Virus record (IMG/VR): IMGVR_UViG_3300032224_001146
Location: 1-64,000 of that record
Direction: 5' to 3' (one strand)
DNA: 64,000 nt
Origin: a virus
Part shown: piece after piece, positions 35,226 through 44,230 of the stretch
Numbering within the stretch: the first letter of the stretch is position 1
Layout of the letters: each line of letters opens with the position of its first letter
Made by a program: the position numbers and the translations under genes
Notes under the pieces: generated by a model
Seen by the model: only the letters and a program-made list of their open reading frames with translations
Told to the model about the DNA's origin: nothing
The model's database searches: none

Positions 35226-37514
35226 ATGGCTTACAAACAGTATGGAAATGTTCTTAATACCTTAAATATTAAACAAAAAAATATATTTAACTGGAATTTA
35301 AATTATTATGATAAATATGGAAGAATTAATTTTAACTCACAAAGCTCTCACACATATATTACAAGATCTTTATCTGTAGCAACTTCATCTGGAACTTTGC
35401 AGGGATATCTTCCATCCATAAAAAATATTGATTATAATACAGCATCCACAATTTTAAGAAATTCTGGTTTTACACCTTCGCCAACATATATTTATACAAA
35501 CAATACTGCATTTCAAACATATAATGCATTAGGTGGTTATGTTACGACACAGTCACCAGCACCTTCAGCATCTTCTGGACAACTTGTGCAATTTGGTAGT
35601 TCCATTCAAATGGATGTAATTTTATACACATCTGTTCCAATTGTAACTACAACTGTTCCAAATGCTCCATTATGGTCTAACGCAACATCTGGAGATTCTT
35701 CAGTCACTCTAACATTTGTGGCACCAGCAAACGGTGGTTCAGCTATAACTAGATATGAATATTCAATTACAAATGGTGCTACATGGATTTCTGTAGGATT
35801 GCCAACAAATAGTACATTTACTGTTTCAGGACTTGTAAATAATGTTGCATATACTTTTTATATTAGAGCAGTAAACTCAATTGGCAATTCAGCATCAAGT
35901 GCTGGTGTAACTAAATCTCCAACTGCAGGTTCTATTGGTGGAACTGTAACAACTCCAGGTGCTCCTACATTTACAACATCATTCGTTACAAATACATCAT
36001 TTAGAATCACACTCACAGCTCCATCAAATAATGGTGGTGCTGAAATTACAAGATATCAACATTCATTAGATAACGGTTTGACATGGACAAATGATTTTAC
36101 AAATACTGGACCAATTACAGTTTCTGCACTTAACCCAGGACAAACATATCAAGTTTCTTTACGTGCAGTAAACTCAGCTGGTAGTGGTGCGGCAGCAGCA
36201 ACACAATCCTTGACTACAACACAAATCGTTCCAGATCTAGTAGGACTTGCACTTAATACAGCAAAAACAGTTATTACGTCTTCTGGATATGTTTTTGGAA
36301 CTGGAACAGAAAGTGCATCTAATAACCAATATTATTTAGATTATTCTGGTGGACTTGTAAGTGCACAATCTCCAACAGCAGGAGGGTCTTTATCTGGTGG
36401 AGGAACCATTAGACTTGACTACACAGTTTATTTGGCTGCACCTTCATATGGAACAATTCCAAATGTAATTGGACTTAATTATTCTGAAGCTATTACAAGA
36501 ATTCAGCAAGCAGGTTATTCAAATATTACACAAGTTACAACATCTGATATTAACAAAACTTATGGGCAAATTTATGCACAAAACCCAGCAGCAGGAACAG
36601 CATCATTGGTTAACCAGGTAGTTACAATAACCTATTCAAACTATACTGGATCATTAGCCATTCCAACAAATACAGTTGCTCCAAGTGTTACTGGAGATAA
36701 TCTATATGTTGGAGCTAAATTTAATGTTGTTCCAGGAACTTGGACAGATAGTCCAACATCATATAATTATCAATGGGTTGATTCAAATGGAAACAATTTT
36801 ATCAATGCTACGTCATCAAGTTACATCGCTAATTCAACTGCAATTTCTAGATCAATTGGAATAAAGTTAGCAGCAACAAATGCAGCTGGTACATCTTCGT
36901 ATGTAACTTCTTCAAACTTTTTAGGACCAATTAAAATTCTTCAAAAGCCAACAGATATTCAGTACGCAGCAACAAACCCAAGATCAGCTACATCAATATC
37001 AGTTACTTGGTCTGGAGGAGATTCTCCATTTTACTTTGTTGGTATATATAAACCAGGGACATCATCTTACGTATCAACCAAAATTGTAACAACTCAATCA
37101 ACAACATTTACTGGTTTAACTGCAGCAAATAATTATTATATTCAGATATTTGGAAACAATAATAATGAATATACAGCTGATTCATATACAAGTGCAGTTT
37201 TATCAACAACATTTTCTGCACAGCCTTTTATTCCAGTTTTAAATACAGCAGCTAAATCTGGAAATAATATTAATTTTACTGCAACTCGTGGAGCAAATAA
37301 TGCAAAAGTTAGAGTTCAATTAGAAAATACAGGCGGCGGATTAGTTGCTGGTACAACCTACCAAGATTTTGGTTTAGATTTAACACAATCATCAATATCA
37401 AGTTCATTTAATATTAATGGTATTTCTTCTGGATCTTATAAGATAGTTGCATATGGATACAATGAAGATTATGGAATATCTGCATCTGGCTCTTCCTTGG
37501 ATATTACGATATAA
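35226..37514 (+). CDS. Tail protein with PASTA and fibronectin III domains (762 aa)
   Basis: A 762-residue virion protein. PASTA-like units are visible at ~60-140 (LPSIKNIDYNTASTILRNSG), ~338-405 (VPDLVGLALNTAKTVITSSG, AQSPTAGGSLSGGG) and ~415-480 (IPNVIGLNYSEAITRIQQAG, AQNPAAGTA). Fibronectin III-like domains lie between (APANGGSAITRYEYSI, then APSNNGGAEITRYQHSL) and further Ig-like domains follow. PASTA domains bind uncrosslinked peptidoglycan, so this protein may contact the cell wall of a Gram-positive host. Confidence 0.75.
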   Translation: MAYKQYGNVLNTLNIKQKNIFNWNLNYYDKYGRINFNSQSSHTYITRSLSVATSSGTLQGYLPSIKNIDYNTASTILRNSGFTPSPTYIYTNNTAFQTYNALGGYVTTQSPAPSASSGQLVQFGSSIQMDVILYTSVPIVTTTVPNAPLWSNATSGDSSVTLTFVAPANGGSAITRYEYSITNGATWISVGLPTNSTFTVSGLVNNVAYTFYIRAVNSIGNSASSAGVTKSPTAGSIGGTVTTPGAPTFTTSFVTNTSFRITLTAPSNNGGAEITRYQHSLDNGLTWTNDFTNTGPITVSALNPGQTYQVSLRAVNSAGSGAAAATQSLTTTQIVPDLVGLALNTAKTVITSSGYVFGTGTESASNNQYYLDYSGGLVSAQSPTAGGSLSGGGTIRLDYTVYLAAPSYGTIPNVIGLNYSEAITRIQQAGYSNITQVTTSDINKTYGQIYAQNPAAGTASLVNQVVTITYSNYTGSLAIPTNTVAPSVTGDNLYVGAKFNVVPGTWTDSPTSYNYQWVDSNGNNFINATSSSYIANSTAISRSIGIKLAATNAAGTSSYVTSSNFLGPIKILQKPTDIQYAATNPRSATSISVTWSGGDSPFYFVGIYKPGTSSYVSTKIVTTQSTTFTGLTAANNYYIQIFGNNNNEYTADSYTSAVLSTTFSAQPFIPVLNTAAKSGNNINFTATRGANNAKVRVQLENTGGGLVAGTTYQDFGLDLTQSSISSSFNINGISSGSYKIVAYGYNEDYGISASGSSLDITI

Positions 37515-37523
37515 TGGAGAGAT

Positions 37524-39272
37524 ATGTCCTATTATCTTGATGTAATAAAAGACAATCCCATGGTATTTTTGCCATTGGATGAATCTACATTTACATCTGC
37601 AAATGATATATCAGGCTGTGGAAATCATGGAACATATAATGGATCATTTTCAAATAAAATTATGCCATTAATTTATGGTGGATCTAATTCAACCAGGATT
37701 GCATCAGATGCATATATTCAATATTCAATAGCAAAAGACTATGCTGCAAATACAAGTTTAGGCGGGCTTGCAGTAAAACAATATACAGACAATGATTTTT
37801 CTTTAGAAGTCTGGTTTAAGCCAAACATAACCTCATCAACATTAACCCCAATTCTTGCTGACTCAACAAATCAAATAGGAATATTTTATCAACAAGGAAT
37901 AATTTTATTTAAACTACAGTCCGAGTCTTTGTCCTATAAACTTTCTTTTTCTAAAAAAACTATGCATATTGTAGCTAAGTATTCTGTTAATTCAATGGAA
38001 CTGTATATTGATGGAATGCTGGTTAAATCAAAACCCCTTGTAGGATTTAAACTTACAAATACTTCTGTTTTATTTAAGTCTGGACCAGCAACTGGAACAG
38101 ACACATTCTTAATTGATGCTCCAGCAATATATAGATATGGATTAAATAAAAATAAAATTAAACTTCATTATAGCTCTGGGTTAAAACACATTAATCCAAT
38201 TCAAGTTGTTGCACCAGATAAAGGTGTGCTTGTTCCATTAACTGGACAAACTCTTTCACCAATTTTTAAATATGAATATGATTCAGAAAAAAAATGGAAA
38301 TCAATTGTAAATGAAACCGTATACTATGATTCTTCAAACAACTTTATTTCTTTCCCACAAACAGTAGAGTCTCAAACAGCAACATTTACAGGCTACGATA
38401 TTATAACTATTCCTAATTCAATTGATGTATCTTCTTCAAAAGTTGAATGGCGGGGAGACAATGGCATATCAGTATTTACAAGTACCGATGGCACAAACTA
38501 TCAACAATGTGTTAATGGATCATTTATTCCTCAATTTAATAAAGAACAATCAATTACAATATCTCCATTGTATATAAAGATTGTCATGACAAGCACAAAT
38601 ACATCTATAGATCTTCCTAGACTTTCTTCATTAAATTTTTATTTCTATTCAAATAAAAAGCTTTACGCACAGAATTTTGGATACTATGCAGATTCAAATA
38701 AAGAATATGACATATCTTTATTTAATTACCCAGTTCTTTTAAGGCATCCAAATGTAGGAATTAAAACGGTAGGAACTGGCGGGTTTGATATTGCAGTAGA
38801 TCAAGAAATCAAATCAATAGAGTTTATGTTTACTCCATCAACCCTAGACAACAATATTCTATTTTATTCTCCAACAACTGGATCATACCCAGAGACTAAG
38901 TTTGGCTGGAATGGGACGGGAACGTTAAAGACAAATATATCCAAGGTATACCTAAATGGTCAGGATGTAACATCTGCTAACTTTAAAAATCAATTAGTAG
39001 CTGGAGAACCACATTACATAACCCTAGTCTTCTCCTCTGTTATTAAGTCAGTCTTTCAATTTAACTACTTATCTTCATCTAATTATGGACCATCATGCAA
39101 CTACCATAATATAGGACTATATTTAACAGAATTAGTTGCATCCAAGGTCTTAGAACACTACAATCTTTATGTCGGAAGACCATCTACTATTGCTCAAAAT
39201 TCTTCATTTACCTTGACAGAATCCTCAGTTAAGTACTATAATAATGAATGGATAGTTGTATCTAACAACTAA
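37524..39272 (+). CDS. LamG/ConA-like tail protein (582 aa)
   Basis: A 582-residue protein, MSYYLDVIKDNPMVFLPLDE onwards. The N-terminal part contains a LamG-like domain (DNDFSLEVWFKPNI, then MHIVAKYSVNSMELYIDGML) with the final IDAPAIYRYGLNKNKIKLHY. A second lectin-like or Ig-type part follows from residue ~250, and the C-terminal region (~390-540) again looks like a ConA-like domain (IKSIEFMFTPSTLDNNILFY). It probably binds surface glycans. It is the last fibre-region gene before the head genes. Confidence 0.75.
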   Translation: MSYYLDVIKDNPMVFLPLDESTFTSANDISGCGNHGTYNGSFSNKIMPLIYGGSNSTRIASDAYIQYSIAKDYAANTSLGGLAVKQYTDNDFSLEVWFKPNITSSTLTPILADSTNQIGIFYQQGIILFKLQSESLSYKLSFSKKTMHIVAKYSVNSMELYIDGMLVKSKPLVGFKLTNTSVLFKSGPATGTDTFLIDAPAIYRYGLNKNKIKLHYSSGLKHINPIQVVAPDKGVLVPLTGQTLSPIFKYEYDSEKKWKSIVNETVYYDSSNNFISFPQTVESQTATFTGYDIITIPNSIDVSSSKVEWRGDNGISVFTSTDGTNYQQCVNGSFIPQFNKEQSITISPLYIKIVMTSTNTSIDLPRLSSLNFYFYSNKKLYAQNFGYYADSNKEYDISLFNYPVLLRHPNVGIKTVGTGGFDIAVDQEIKSIEFMFTPSTLDNNILFYSPTTGSYPETKFGWNGTGTLKTNISKVYLNGQDVTSANFKNQLVAGEPHYITLVFSSVIKSVFQFNYLSSSNYGPSCNYHNIGLYLTELVASKVLEHYNLYVGRPSTIAQNSSFTLTESSVKYYNNEWIVVSNN

Positions 39273-39297
39273 CTTTGTCATCTAGGCTGACAAAATG

Positions 39298-39326
39298 TGG
39301 CCTTATGTGCCTAGAAATGGTAAAAT
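39298..39326 (+). promoter_or_regulatory. Late-type promoter before the head genes, leaderless configuration
   Basis: TGGCCT (39298-39303), 17-base spacer ending GG, TAAAAT (39321-39326). The ATG at 39333 is only 6 bases away. An inverted repeat TCTAGGC (39281-39287) / GCCTAGA (39309-39315) overlaps the promoter and could be an operator or weak terminator. Confidence 0.65.
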
Positions 39327-39332
39327 AAAACA

Positions 39333-39668
39333 ATGGATATTAAAAGAACCAACTCCCAGTTTATTGAAGAAACAACCCTAGGGCTATATGTTTGGGAAAT
39401 GCCAGACGGACGCTGGGTGGGAGATGATGATGGTAACTTTATGACTATCCAAGCTTTTAAAGGTGATAAAGTAAAAATGGATATGCTTGCAAGAGCAGTT
39501 CGTGGATACGGCATTGATGAGGGTCAGCCTACATTTTTGTCGGGACGAAGAAAAGTTACAGACGAAGAATTTGAAGAACAGCAGACAAGATTAAAGTGGG
39601 GCCTAGTACCAGATAAATATGATATGGGTGTCTATAAAGAAGATAAGGCGAAGGGTTTGATTGTATGA
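39333..39668 (+). CDS. Small phage protein upstream of the portal (111 aa)
   Basis: A 111-residue acidic protein with LGLYVWEMPDGRWVGDDDGN and RGYGIDEGQPTFLSGRRKVT. Homologous small proteins directly precede the portal in several actinobacteriophages (from memory), function unknown. It overlaps the portal start (ATGA), so the two are made together. It may be a decoration, packaging or head-assembly accessory. Confidence 0.65.
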   Translation: MDIKRTNSQFIEETTLGLYVWEMPDGRWVGDDDGNFMTIQAFKGDKVKMDMLARAVRGYGIDEGQPTFLSGRRKVTDEEFEEQQTRLKWGLVPDKYDMGVYKEDKAKGLIV

Positions 39669-41260
39669 CAAAAGTTGTTTATGAAGAGGATAGCGAGATC
39701 ATTGATAATGATGTTCGTGTAAGCACATATGCTGACATGGTTAGATTTAGCAAAGCTCAAGAACAAACAACAACAGATGCCTTTGCAGTTGATGCAGAAG
39801 AGCTAAAGAAATTCTCAGGCATGTCTCCAGCATTTAGAAGAAAGCTTGGAAGAGAATTATCAAAAGCTTTTGTAGGACAAGATGGATCACAAACACAACA
39901 AAGCCTTCTTGCTCAGGCGATCACTGGATATGCACTATTAGATGTAATTGAGCCAACATACAATATGGAATATCTCTCAAGACTTTATGAAATTTCAACA
40001 TATAACTATTCTGCTTGTAATGCTAAGACATCAAATATTGTTGGCCTTGGACATTCATTTATGGAAACAAGAAAAACTAACGACGCAATTGATGGAATTA
40101 CAGATGAAAAGCAATTAGATCGTGCTCGTAGAAAATTAACAAAATTAAAACAAGACTTAGATGATTGGTTGGAATCTTGCAATGATGAAGATACTTTTAC
40201 AGAGACTCTTATTAAAGTATGGACAGACTATGAAGCTACTGGTAACGGGTACCTCGAAGTCGGTAGAACGGTTCGTGGAGACATCGGATACTTAGGACAT
40301 ATCCCATCAAAGACAATGCGTGTACGCCGCCTTAGAGACGGTTTTATACAGCTTCTTTATGGCAAGATTGTATACTTTAGAAATTATGGAGATCAAGAAA
40401 CTCCTAATCCAGTACTGGGTGGAAATGACAGACCAAACGAAATTATCCATCTTAAGAAGTACACACCAGTAAATCAGTATTATGGTGTCCCAGATATTAT
40501 TGCAGCACAAAATGCTTTGGCTGGAAATGAATTTGCGGCTAAATATAACTTAGATTATTTTGAAAATAAGGCGGTCCCAAGATATATTATTACAGCAAAG
40601 GGAGCAAAGCTTTCTCCAGAGTCAGAGCGTAAATTGCTTGAATTTTTCCAGGTTGGATTAAAGGGTAAGAACCATCGTTCACTTTATATTCCACTTCCAG
40701 CAGATACCCCAGAGTCTAAGGTTGAATTTAAGATGGAGCCTATTGAGGCAGGGGTTCAGGAAGGCTCATTTGATAAATATCGCAAATCAAATAGAGATGA
40801 AATCCTCCTTGCTCACCGTGTCCCAATTAATAAAATTGGAACTCCAGAAGGTGTAAACCTAGCAGTTGCTCGTGATGCGGATAAGACATTTAAAGAGCAG
40901 GTTTGCCGTCCATCACAGATGAGATTAGAAAAGAAACTAAATAGAATTATTGAAGAAAAGACAGATGCCCTAGTTATTAAGTTTAATGAATTGAGCTTAA
41001 CAGATGAAGATACTCAGTCTAAAATTGATGAAAGATACTTGCGTATGCAGGTTATTGTTCCTAATGAAGTTCGTATTCGCAAGGGTATGATTCCTATTGA
41101 AGGTGGAGACAAAGTAGTTCAACTTAAGCCAGATCAAGCAGCCGAACAAACTGCACAAGCTGGAAATACAAGACAAAGAACCCAACAAAGAGATGCTAAT
41201 TCCCCAGACAAATCTGGAGAAGGTAGAAATGCTCAGGGTGACGGAAGACAAACTCCGTAA
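39665..41260 (+). CDS. Portal protein, PBSX type (531 aa)
   Basis: A 531-residue portal protein, the dodecameric channel at the packaging vertex. Motifs: a long N-terminal region with MEYLSRLYEISTYNYSACNA and NIVGLGHSF (residues ~100-135), the central TDYEATGNGYLEVGRTVRGD (~190-209) and VYFRNYG, the PNEIIHLKKYTPVNQYYGVP (~256-275) and the AHRVPINKIGTPEGVNLAVA block (~380-399), all typical of PBSX/HK97-type portals. The C-terminus is Gln/Arg-rich. Terminase is not encoded nearby. Confidence 0.9.
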   Translation: MTKVVYEEDSEIIDNDVRVSTYADMVRFSKAQEQTTTDAFAVDAEELKKFSGMSPAFRRKLGRELSKAFVGQDGSQTQQSLLAQAITGYALLDVIEPTYNMEYLSRLYEISTYNYSACNAKTSNIVGLGHSFMETRKTNDAIDGITDEKQLDRARRKLTKLKQDLDDWLESCNDEDTFTETLIKVWTDYEATGNGYLEVGRTVRGDIGYLGHIPSKTMRVRRLRDGFIQLLYGKIVYFRNYGDQETPNPVLGGNDRPNEIIHLKKYTPVNQYYGVPDIIAAQNALAGNEFAAKYNLDYFENKAVPRYIITAKGAKLSPESERKLLEFFQVGLKGKNHRSLYIPLPADTPESKVEFKMEPIEAGVQEGSFDKYRKSNRDEILLAHRVPINKIGTPEGVNLAVARDADKTFKEQVCRPSQMRLEKKLNRIIEEKTDALVIKFNELSLTDEDTQSKIDERYLRMQVIVPNEVRIRKGMIPIEGGDKVVQLKPDQAAEQTAQAGNTRQRTQQRDANSPDKSGEGRNAQGDGRQTP

Positions 41261-41278
41261 TTTTTAGTCAATTGATAT

Positions 41279-41307
41279 TTGCCTTTTTAAGCACACGTTG
41301 ATAAACT
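41279..41307 (+). promoter_or_regulatory. Late-type promoter of the capsid maturation gene
   Basis: TTGCCT (41279-41284), 17-base spacer, TAAACT (41302-41307). The ATG at 41317 is 9 bases from the -10 and has no Shine-Dalgarno sequence. A partial TAGTCAAttga copy lies just upstream. Confidence 0.55.
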
Positions 41308-41316
41308 TTATACAGT

Positions 41317-42639
41317 ATGAATATTGAAAAAGCACATTGGTCAAGTAATGGTAACCGCCTGTCAATTGCGGTCCCATTTTCAAAGGTCAATAAAGAGAAT
41401 AGAACAGTCTCAGGCTTTGCTACATTAAACAATGTAGACCAGACTGGAGATGTTGTCACGGCTGAAGCAAGCCTAAAGGCATTTGATAATTTCCGTGGAA
41501 ACATTCGTGAAATGCATCAATCAATTGCGGTAGGCAAGATGCTTTCATTTAAGTCAGAGACATTCTTTGATCCAATCTCAAAATCATTTTATGATGGAGT
41601 TTGGGTAAGTGCATATATTTCTAAAGGTGCACAAGACACTTGGGAAAAAGTTCTTGACGGCACTCTTTCAGGTTTTTCAATTGGCGGAAGAATTAATGAT
41701 GTTGATAATGAAGTTAATAAGTCAAGTGGTGAAACAGTAAGATTCATCAAGGACTACGATCTTATTGAATTGTCACTTGTTGATTCACCAGCAAATGAAC
41801 TTTGCAATGTTCTTTCAATTGAAAAAGTAAACGGATCACTTGTTTACAAAGGATTAGCTGCAGAGACTTTAGCAGCAAATGTTTTTTTCTGCCAAGCAGA
41901 TAACATTGTAGTTTCTGAAATGTCAGCAACTCGCAACTGTTCTGTTTGCGGAACAAATATGGAAATCATTGGTTGGGTGGAAAACAATGATATTAATAAG
42001 GCGGATACAGTTAGATATGTTTATGAAAAATATATCAATAAGTTTTCTAGTTCTGCACAAGAACCAGAAAGTAACACCGAAGTAAAGGGAGGTACAATCG
42101 TGTCAGAAGCAACAGTAGAAGACACCACTGTCGAAGCTCCTGCAACAGAAGCACCAGTTACTGAAGAAGTAGCTGCACCAGCAGAAGATGCAGCACCAGC
42201 AGAAGCAGTTGTAGAAGAAGCAGCACCAGCTGCAGAAGCAGATGCCGCCAATACCGAAGATGCACCAGCAGCAGATGCAGTAGCTGAGGAATCAGAAATT
42301 GCAAAGGCAATGGGAGATCTTAAGGGCTTCTTGTCAGATACACTTAGTAAGGCAGCAGAGACAAACGCAGCACAGGTTGCAGAAGTTAAGTCAACTGTAG
42401 AGTCCTTTATCAAAGGTGTAGAGACAAAAGTTTCAGAATTGGCAGAACAGTACAACACACTCAGCGAAACCGTTAAAGGAATCACTGAAGGAATTGGCTC
42501 AGTTGAAAAGCGAGTCAACGCAGTTGAAACAGATACTGCAGTAAAGAAGTCTGCTGACCTTGGCGGGTCAACAGAGTTTGTAAAGAAATCAAAATGGTCA
42601 GGAGCTTTCCTCGGTTCCGTGAACGATATTTTAAACTAA
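41317..42639 (+). CDS. Capsid maturation protease fused to scaffold (440 aa)
   Basis: A 440-residue protein. The N-terminal ~190 residues resemble XkdF-type prohead proteases: VSGFATLNNVDQTGDVVTAE, a REMHQSIAVG segment with the likely His, GTLSGFSIGG with the likely catalytic Ser (~140), and LIELSLVDSPANELC. Then a CQADN...CSVC metal-like knuckle, a Glu/Ala/Pro-rich linker and a coiled-coil scaffold (residues ~330-420). The protease processes the head after assembly. An internal GTG at 42100 with its own ribosome binding site can make the scaffold alone. Confidence 0.8.
   Translation: MNIEKAHWSSNGNRLSIAVPFSKVNKENRTVSGFATLNNVDQTGDVVTAEASLKAFDNFRGNIREMHQSIAVGKMLSFKSETFFDPISKSFYDGVWVSAYISKGAQDTWEKVLDGTLSGFSIGGRINDVDNEVNKSSGETVRFIKDYDLIELSLVDSPANELCNVLSIEKVNGSLVYKGLAAETLAANVFFCQADNIVVSEMSATRNCSVCGTNMEIIGWVENNDINKADTVRYVYEKYINKFSSSAQEPESNTEVKGGTIVSEATVEDTTVEAPATEAPVTEEVAAPAEDAAPAEAVVEEAAPAAEADAANTEDAPAADAVAEESEIAKAMGDLKGFLSDTLSKAAETNAAQVAEVKSTVESFIKGVETKVSELAEQYNTLSETVKGITEGIGSVEKRVNAVETDTAVKKSADLGGSTEFVKKSKWSGAFLGSVNDILN
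42100..42639 (+). CDS. Nested in-frame scaffold start within the protease gene (179 aa)
   Basis: Within the protease-scaffold gene, GGGAGG (42087-42092) lies 7 bases before GTG 42100, in frame, giving a 179-residue product that begins MSEATVEDTTVEAPATEAPV and contains only the acidic linker and the C-terminal coiled-coil scaffold. This is the arrangement of lambda C/Nu3, in which a separate scaffold is made in excess from the same frame. Translation from this start is inferred. Confidence 0.65.
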   Translation: MSEATVEDTTVEAPATEAPVTEEVAAPAEDAAPAEAVVEEAAPAAEADAANTEDAPAADAVAEESEIAKAMGDLKGFLSDTLSKAAETNAAQVAEVKSTVESFIKGVETKVSELAEQYNTLSETVKGITEGIGSVEKRVNAVETDTAVKKSADLGGSTEFVKKSKWSGAFLGSVNDILN

Positions 42640-42659
42640 AAAAGGCAGGTGAAAAAAAT

Positions 42660-43709
42660 ATGAGTAACGAATTATTAGAAAAGGCAGTAGCAGCTAATAC
42701 AACAGCAACTACTAGCATGAACGGCCAGAGCCTTTCAGGTTCAGGTATCCACGTCGGAGCTACCCAAACAGGTGGTCTCCTAAATCCAGAGCAGTCAGCA
42801 CGATTCCTCGACTACGTATTTGATGCTACCGTTATCGGTAAGGTCGCACGTACAGTAAGAATGAAGGCAGATACAACTGAGATTGATCGCATCGGAGTTG
42901 GCGAGAAGCTAATGAAGGTTGCGTCAGAAGCAGAAGACACAGGTTCAAACGCTGGTGTCACATTCTCAAAGATCAACTTGACAACTAAGAAGCTTCGTCT
43001 TGACTGGGAACTCTCAACAGAGTCTCTAGAAGACAACATCGAAGGTCCAGATCTAGAAGATCACATTGCACGTCTAATGGCAACACAAGCTGGAAATGAC
43101 ATTGAAGATGTAGTCCTTAATGGAGATACATCACTTTCATCAGATAACCTATACAAGGCATTTGATGGTGTTGTTAAGAAGGCTAAGGCTAACGGACACG
43201 TAGTTGATGCAGCAGGAGCAGCAGTTTCTCGTGCAGTATTTAACTCAGCACTTAAGGCACTTCCACGTAAGTACAAGCAACGTCGTACAGACCTTCGCTT
43301 CCTTTCAGGATCAAACCTTATCCAGGACTTCCTATATAGCCAGTCTATCTCAACCAACTTTGCAAACCCACAAGATATCGCATCAAGCGTTATTCGTGGT
43401 GAAGTTGCACCACTTGGTGGACCAGCAGGTTATGTAGCACCATACGCATTTGGTATTCCAATTGTTGAAGTTCCACTACTTAATGAAATCCAAGCTGGAG
43501 ATTATTCAGGACACACAGGTTCACATGGTGACATCCACCTTTCATTCCCAAATAACGTTGTTATTGGAATTAAGCGTGATGTAACTGTATACCGTTTCTT
43601 CTGGCCACGTAAGGACTCAGTTGAGTACACACTTTACACAAGAGTTGGCGTTCAAATTGAACAAGCTGATGCTTGGGTAGTTGTAAAGAACGTTAAGGTA
43701 GCTTCCTAA
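42660..43709 (+). CDS. Major capsid protein, HK97 fold (349 aa)
   Basis: A 349-residue capsid protein. The start is the ATG at 42660, preceded by GGCAGGTGA; the longer frame from 42594 overlaps the protease. Signs of HK97-fold coat proteins: MNGQSLSGSGIHVGATQTGG N-arm, RFLDYVFDATVIGKVARTVR (~50-69), SKINLTTKKLRLDWELSTES with TESLEDNIEG (~115-145), VLNGDTS, the P-domain LPRKYKQRRTDLRFLSG, and IPIVEVPLLNEI with C-terminal VYRFFWPRKDSVEYTLYTRV. It assembles the icosahedral shell; protease and scaffold are just upstream. Confidence 0.85.
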   Translation: MSNELLEKAVAANTTATTSMNGQSLSGSGIHVGATQTGGLLNPEQSARFLDYVFDATVIGKVARTVRMKADTTEIDRIGVGEKLMKVASEAEDTGSNAGVTFSKINLTTKKLRLDWELSTESLEDNIEGPDLEDHIARLMATQAGNDIEDVVLNGDTSLSSDNLYKAFDGVVKKAKANGHVVDAAGAAVSRAVFNSALKALPRKYKQRRTDLRFLSGSNLIQDFLYSQSISTNFANPQDIASSVIRGEVAPLGGPAGYVAPYAFGIPIVEVPLLNEIQAGDYSGHTGSHGDIHLSFPNNVVIGIKRDVTVYRFFWPRKDSVEYTLYTRVGVQIEQADAWVVVKNVKVAS

Positions 43710-43727
43710 TTTAGGAAATATACTATT

Positions 43728-43763
43728 GTAAAGGCCCTCAAATTAATTTTTGAGGGTCTTTAC
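43728..43763. terminator. Strong terminator after the capsid gene
   Basis: A 15-bp stem (43728-43742 with 43749-43763, one G-U pair) around a 6-base loop, followed by CTTTTAA. It limits read-through from the capsid gene, and its right arm overlaps the -35 of the next promoter. Confidence 0.85.
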
Positions 43764-43787
43764 CTTTTAAGCTCATAATGCTATAAT
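43759..43787 (+). promoter_or_regulatory. Promoter for the connector genes
   Basis: TTTACC (43759-43764), 17-base spacer, TATAAT (43782-43787) with TGC in front (extended -10). It restarts transcription just after the capsid terminator. Confidence 0.65.
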
Positions 43788-43809
43788 TGAACAGAACAAA
43801 GGAGATTAT

Positions 43810-44217
43810 ATGTCATTTTCAACAATGAAAATTGCAGAACTCAAGCAAATCGCAGAAGACTTCGCAGTTGACCTACCTAATTCAAAAAGCAAAGCAGAAA
43901 TTATCGCAGCCTTCGCAGAAGAAGGCGTAACATGGGATATTTACCAAAAAACATTAAAGAATCTAGAAGAAGATTCAATTGAGTCAGACGAAGCTGTAGA
44001 GATCCTACCTAAGTTTGATCCAAAGGCGGCAACACCAGAAGATACAACTCTAGTTAGAATGACCAGAGCAAACTTCAGATATGATATTCTTGGATTTACC
44101 TTTACAAAGGAACATCCATTTGTAGCAATGCCATCAGAAAAAGCAGAAGAACTTTTCAGAATTGAAGAGGGATTCCGTATGGCTACAGCTACTGAAGTAA
44201 AAGATTTTTACAACTAA
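43810..44217 (+). CDS. Head-associated protein with LEM/SAP-like N-terminus (135 aa)
   Basis: A 135-residue protein beginning with a small helical domain (MKIAELKQIAEDFAVDLPNS, then KSKAEIIAAFAEEGVTW) of the HeH/LEM/SAP type, found in phage head proteins. The C-terminal half has PKFDPKAATPEDTTLVRMTR and a final basic segment. It follows AAAGGAG and lies directly after the capsid terminator and promoter. It may be a head-completion or decoration protein. Confidence 0.65.
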   Translation: MSFSTMKIAELKQIAEDFAVDLPNSKSKAEIIAAFAEEGVTWDIYQKTLKNLEEDSIESDEAVEILPKFDPKAATPEDTTLVRMTRANFRYDILGFTFTKEHPFVAMPSEKAEELFRIEEGFRMATATEVKDFYN

Positions 44218-44230
44218 AAGGAAAAATTAA

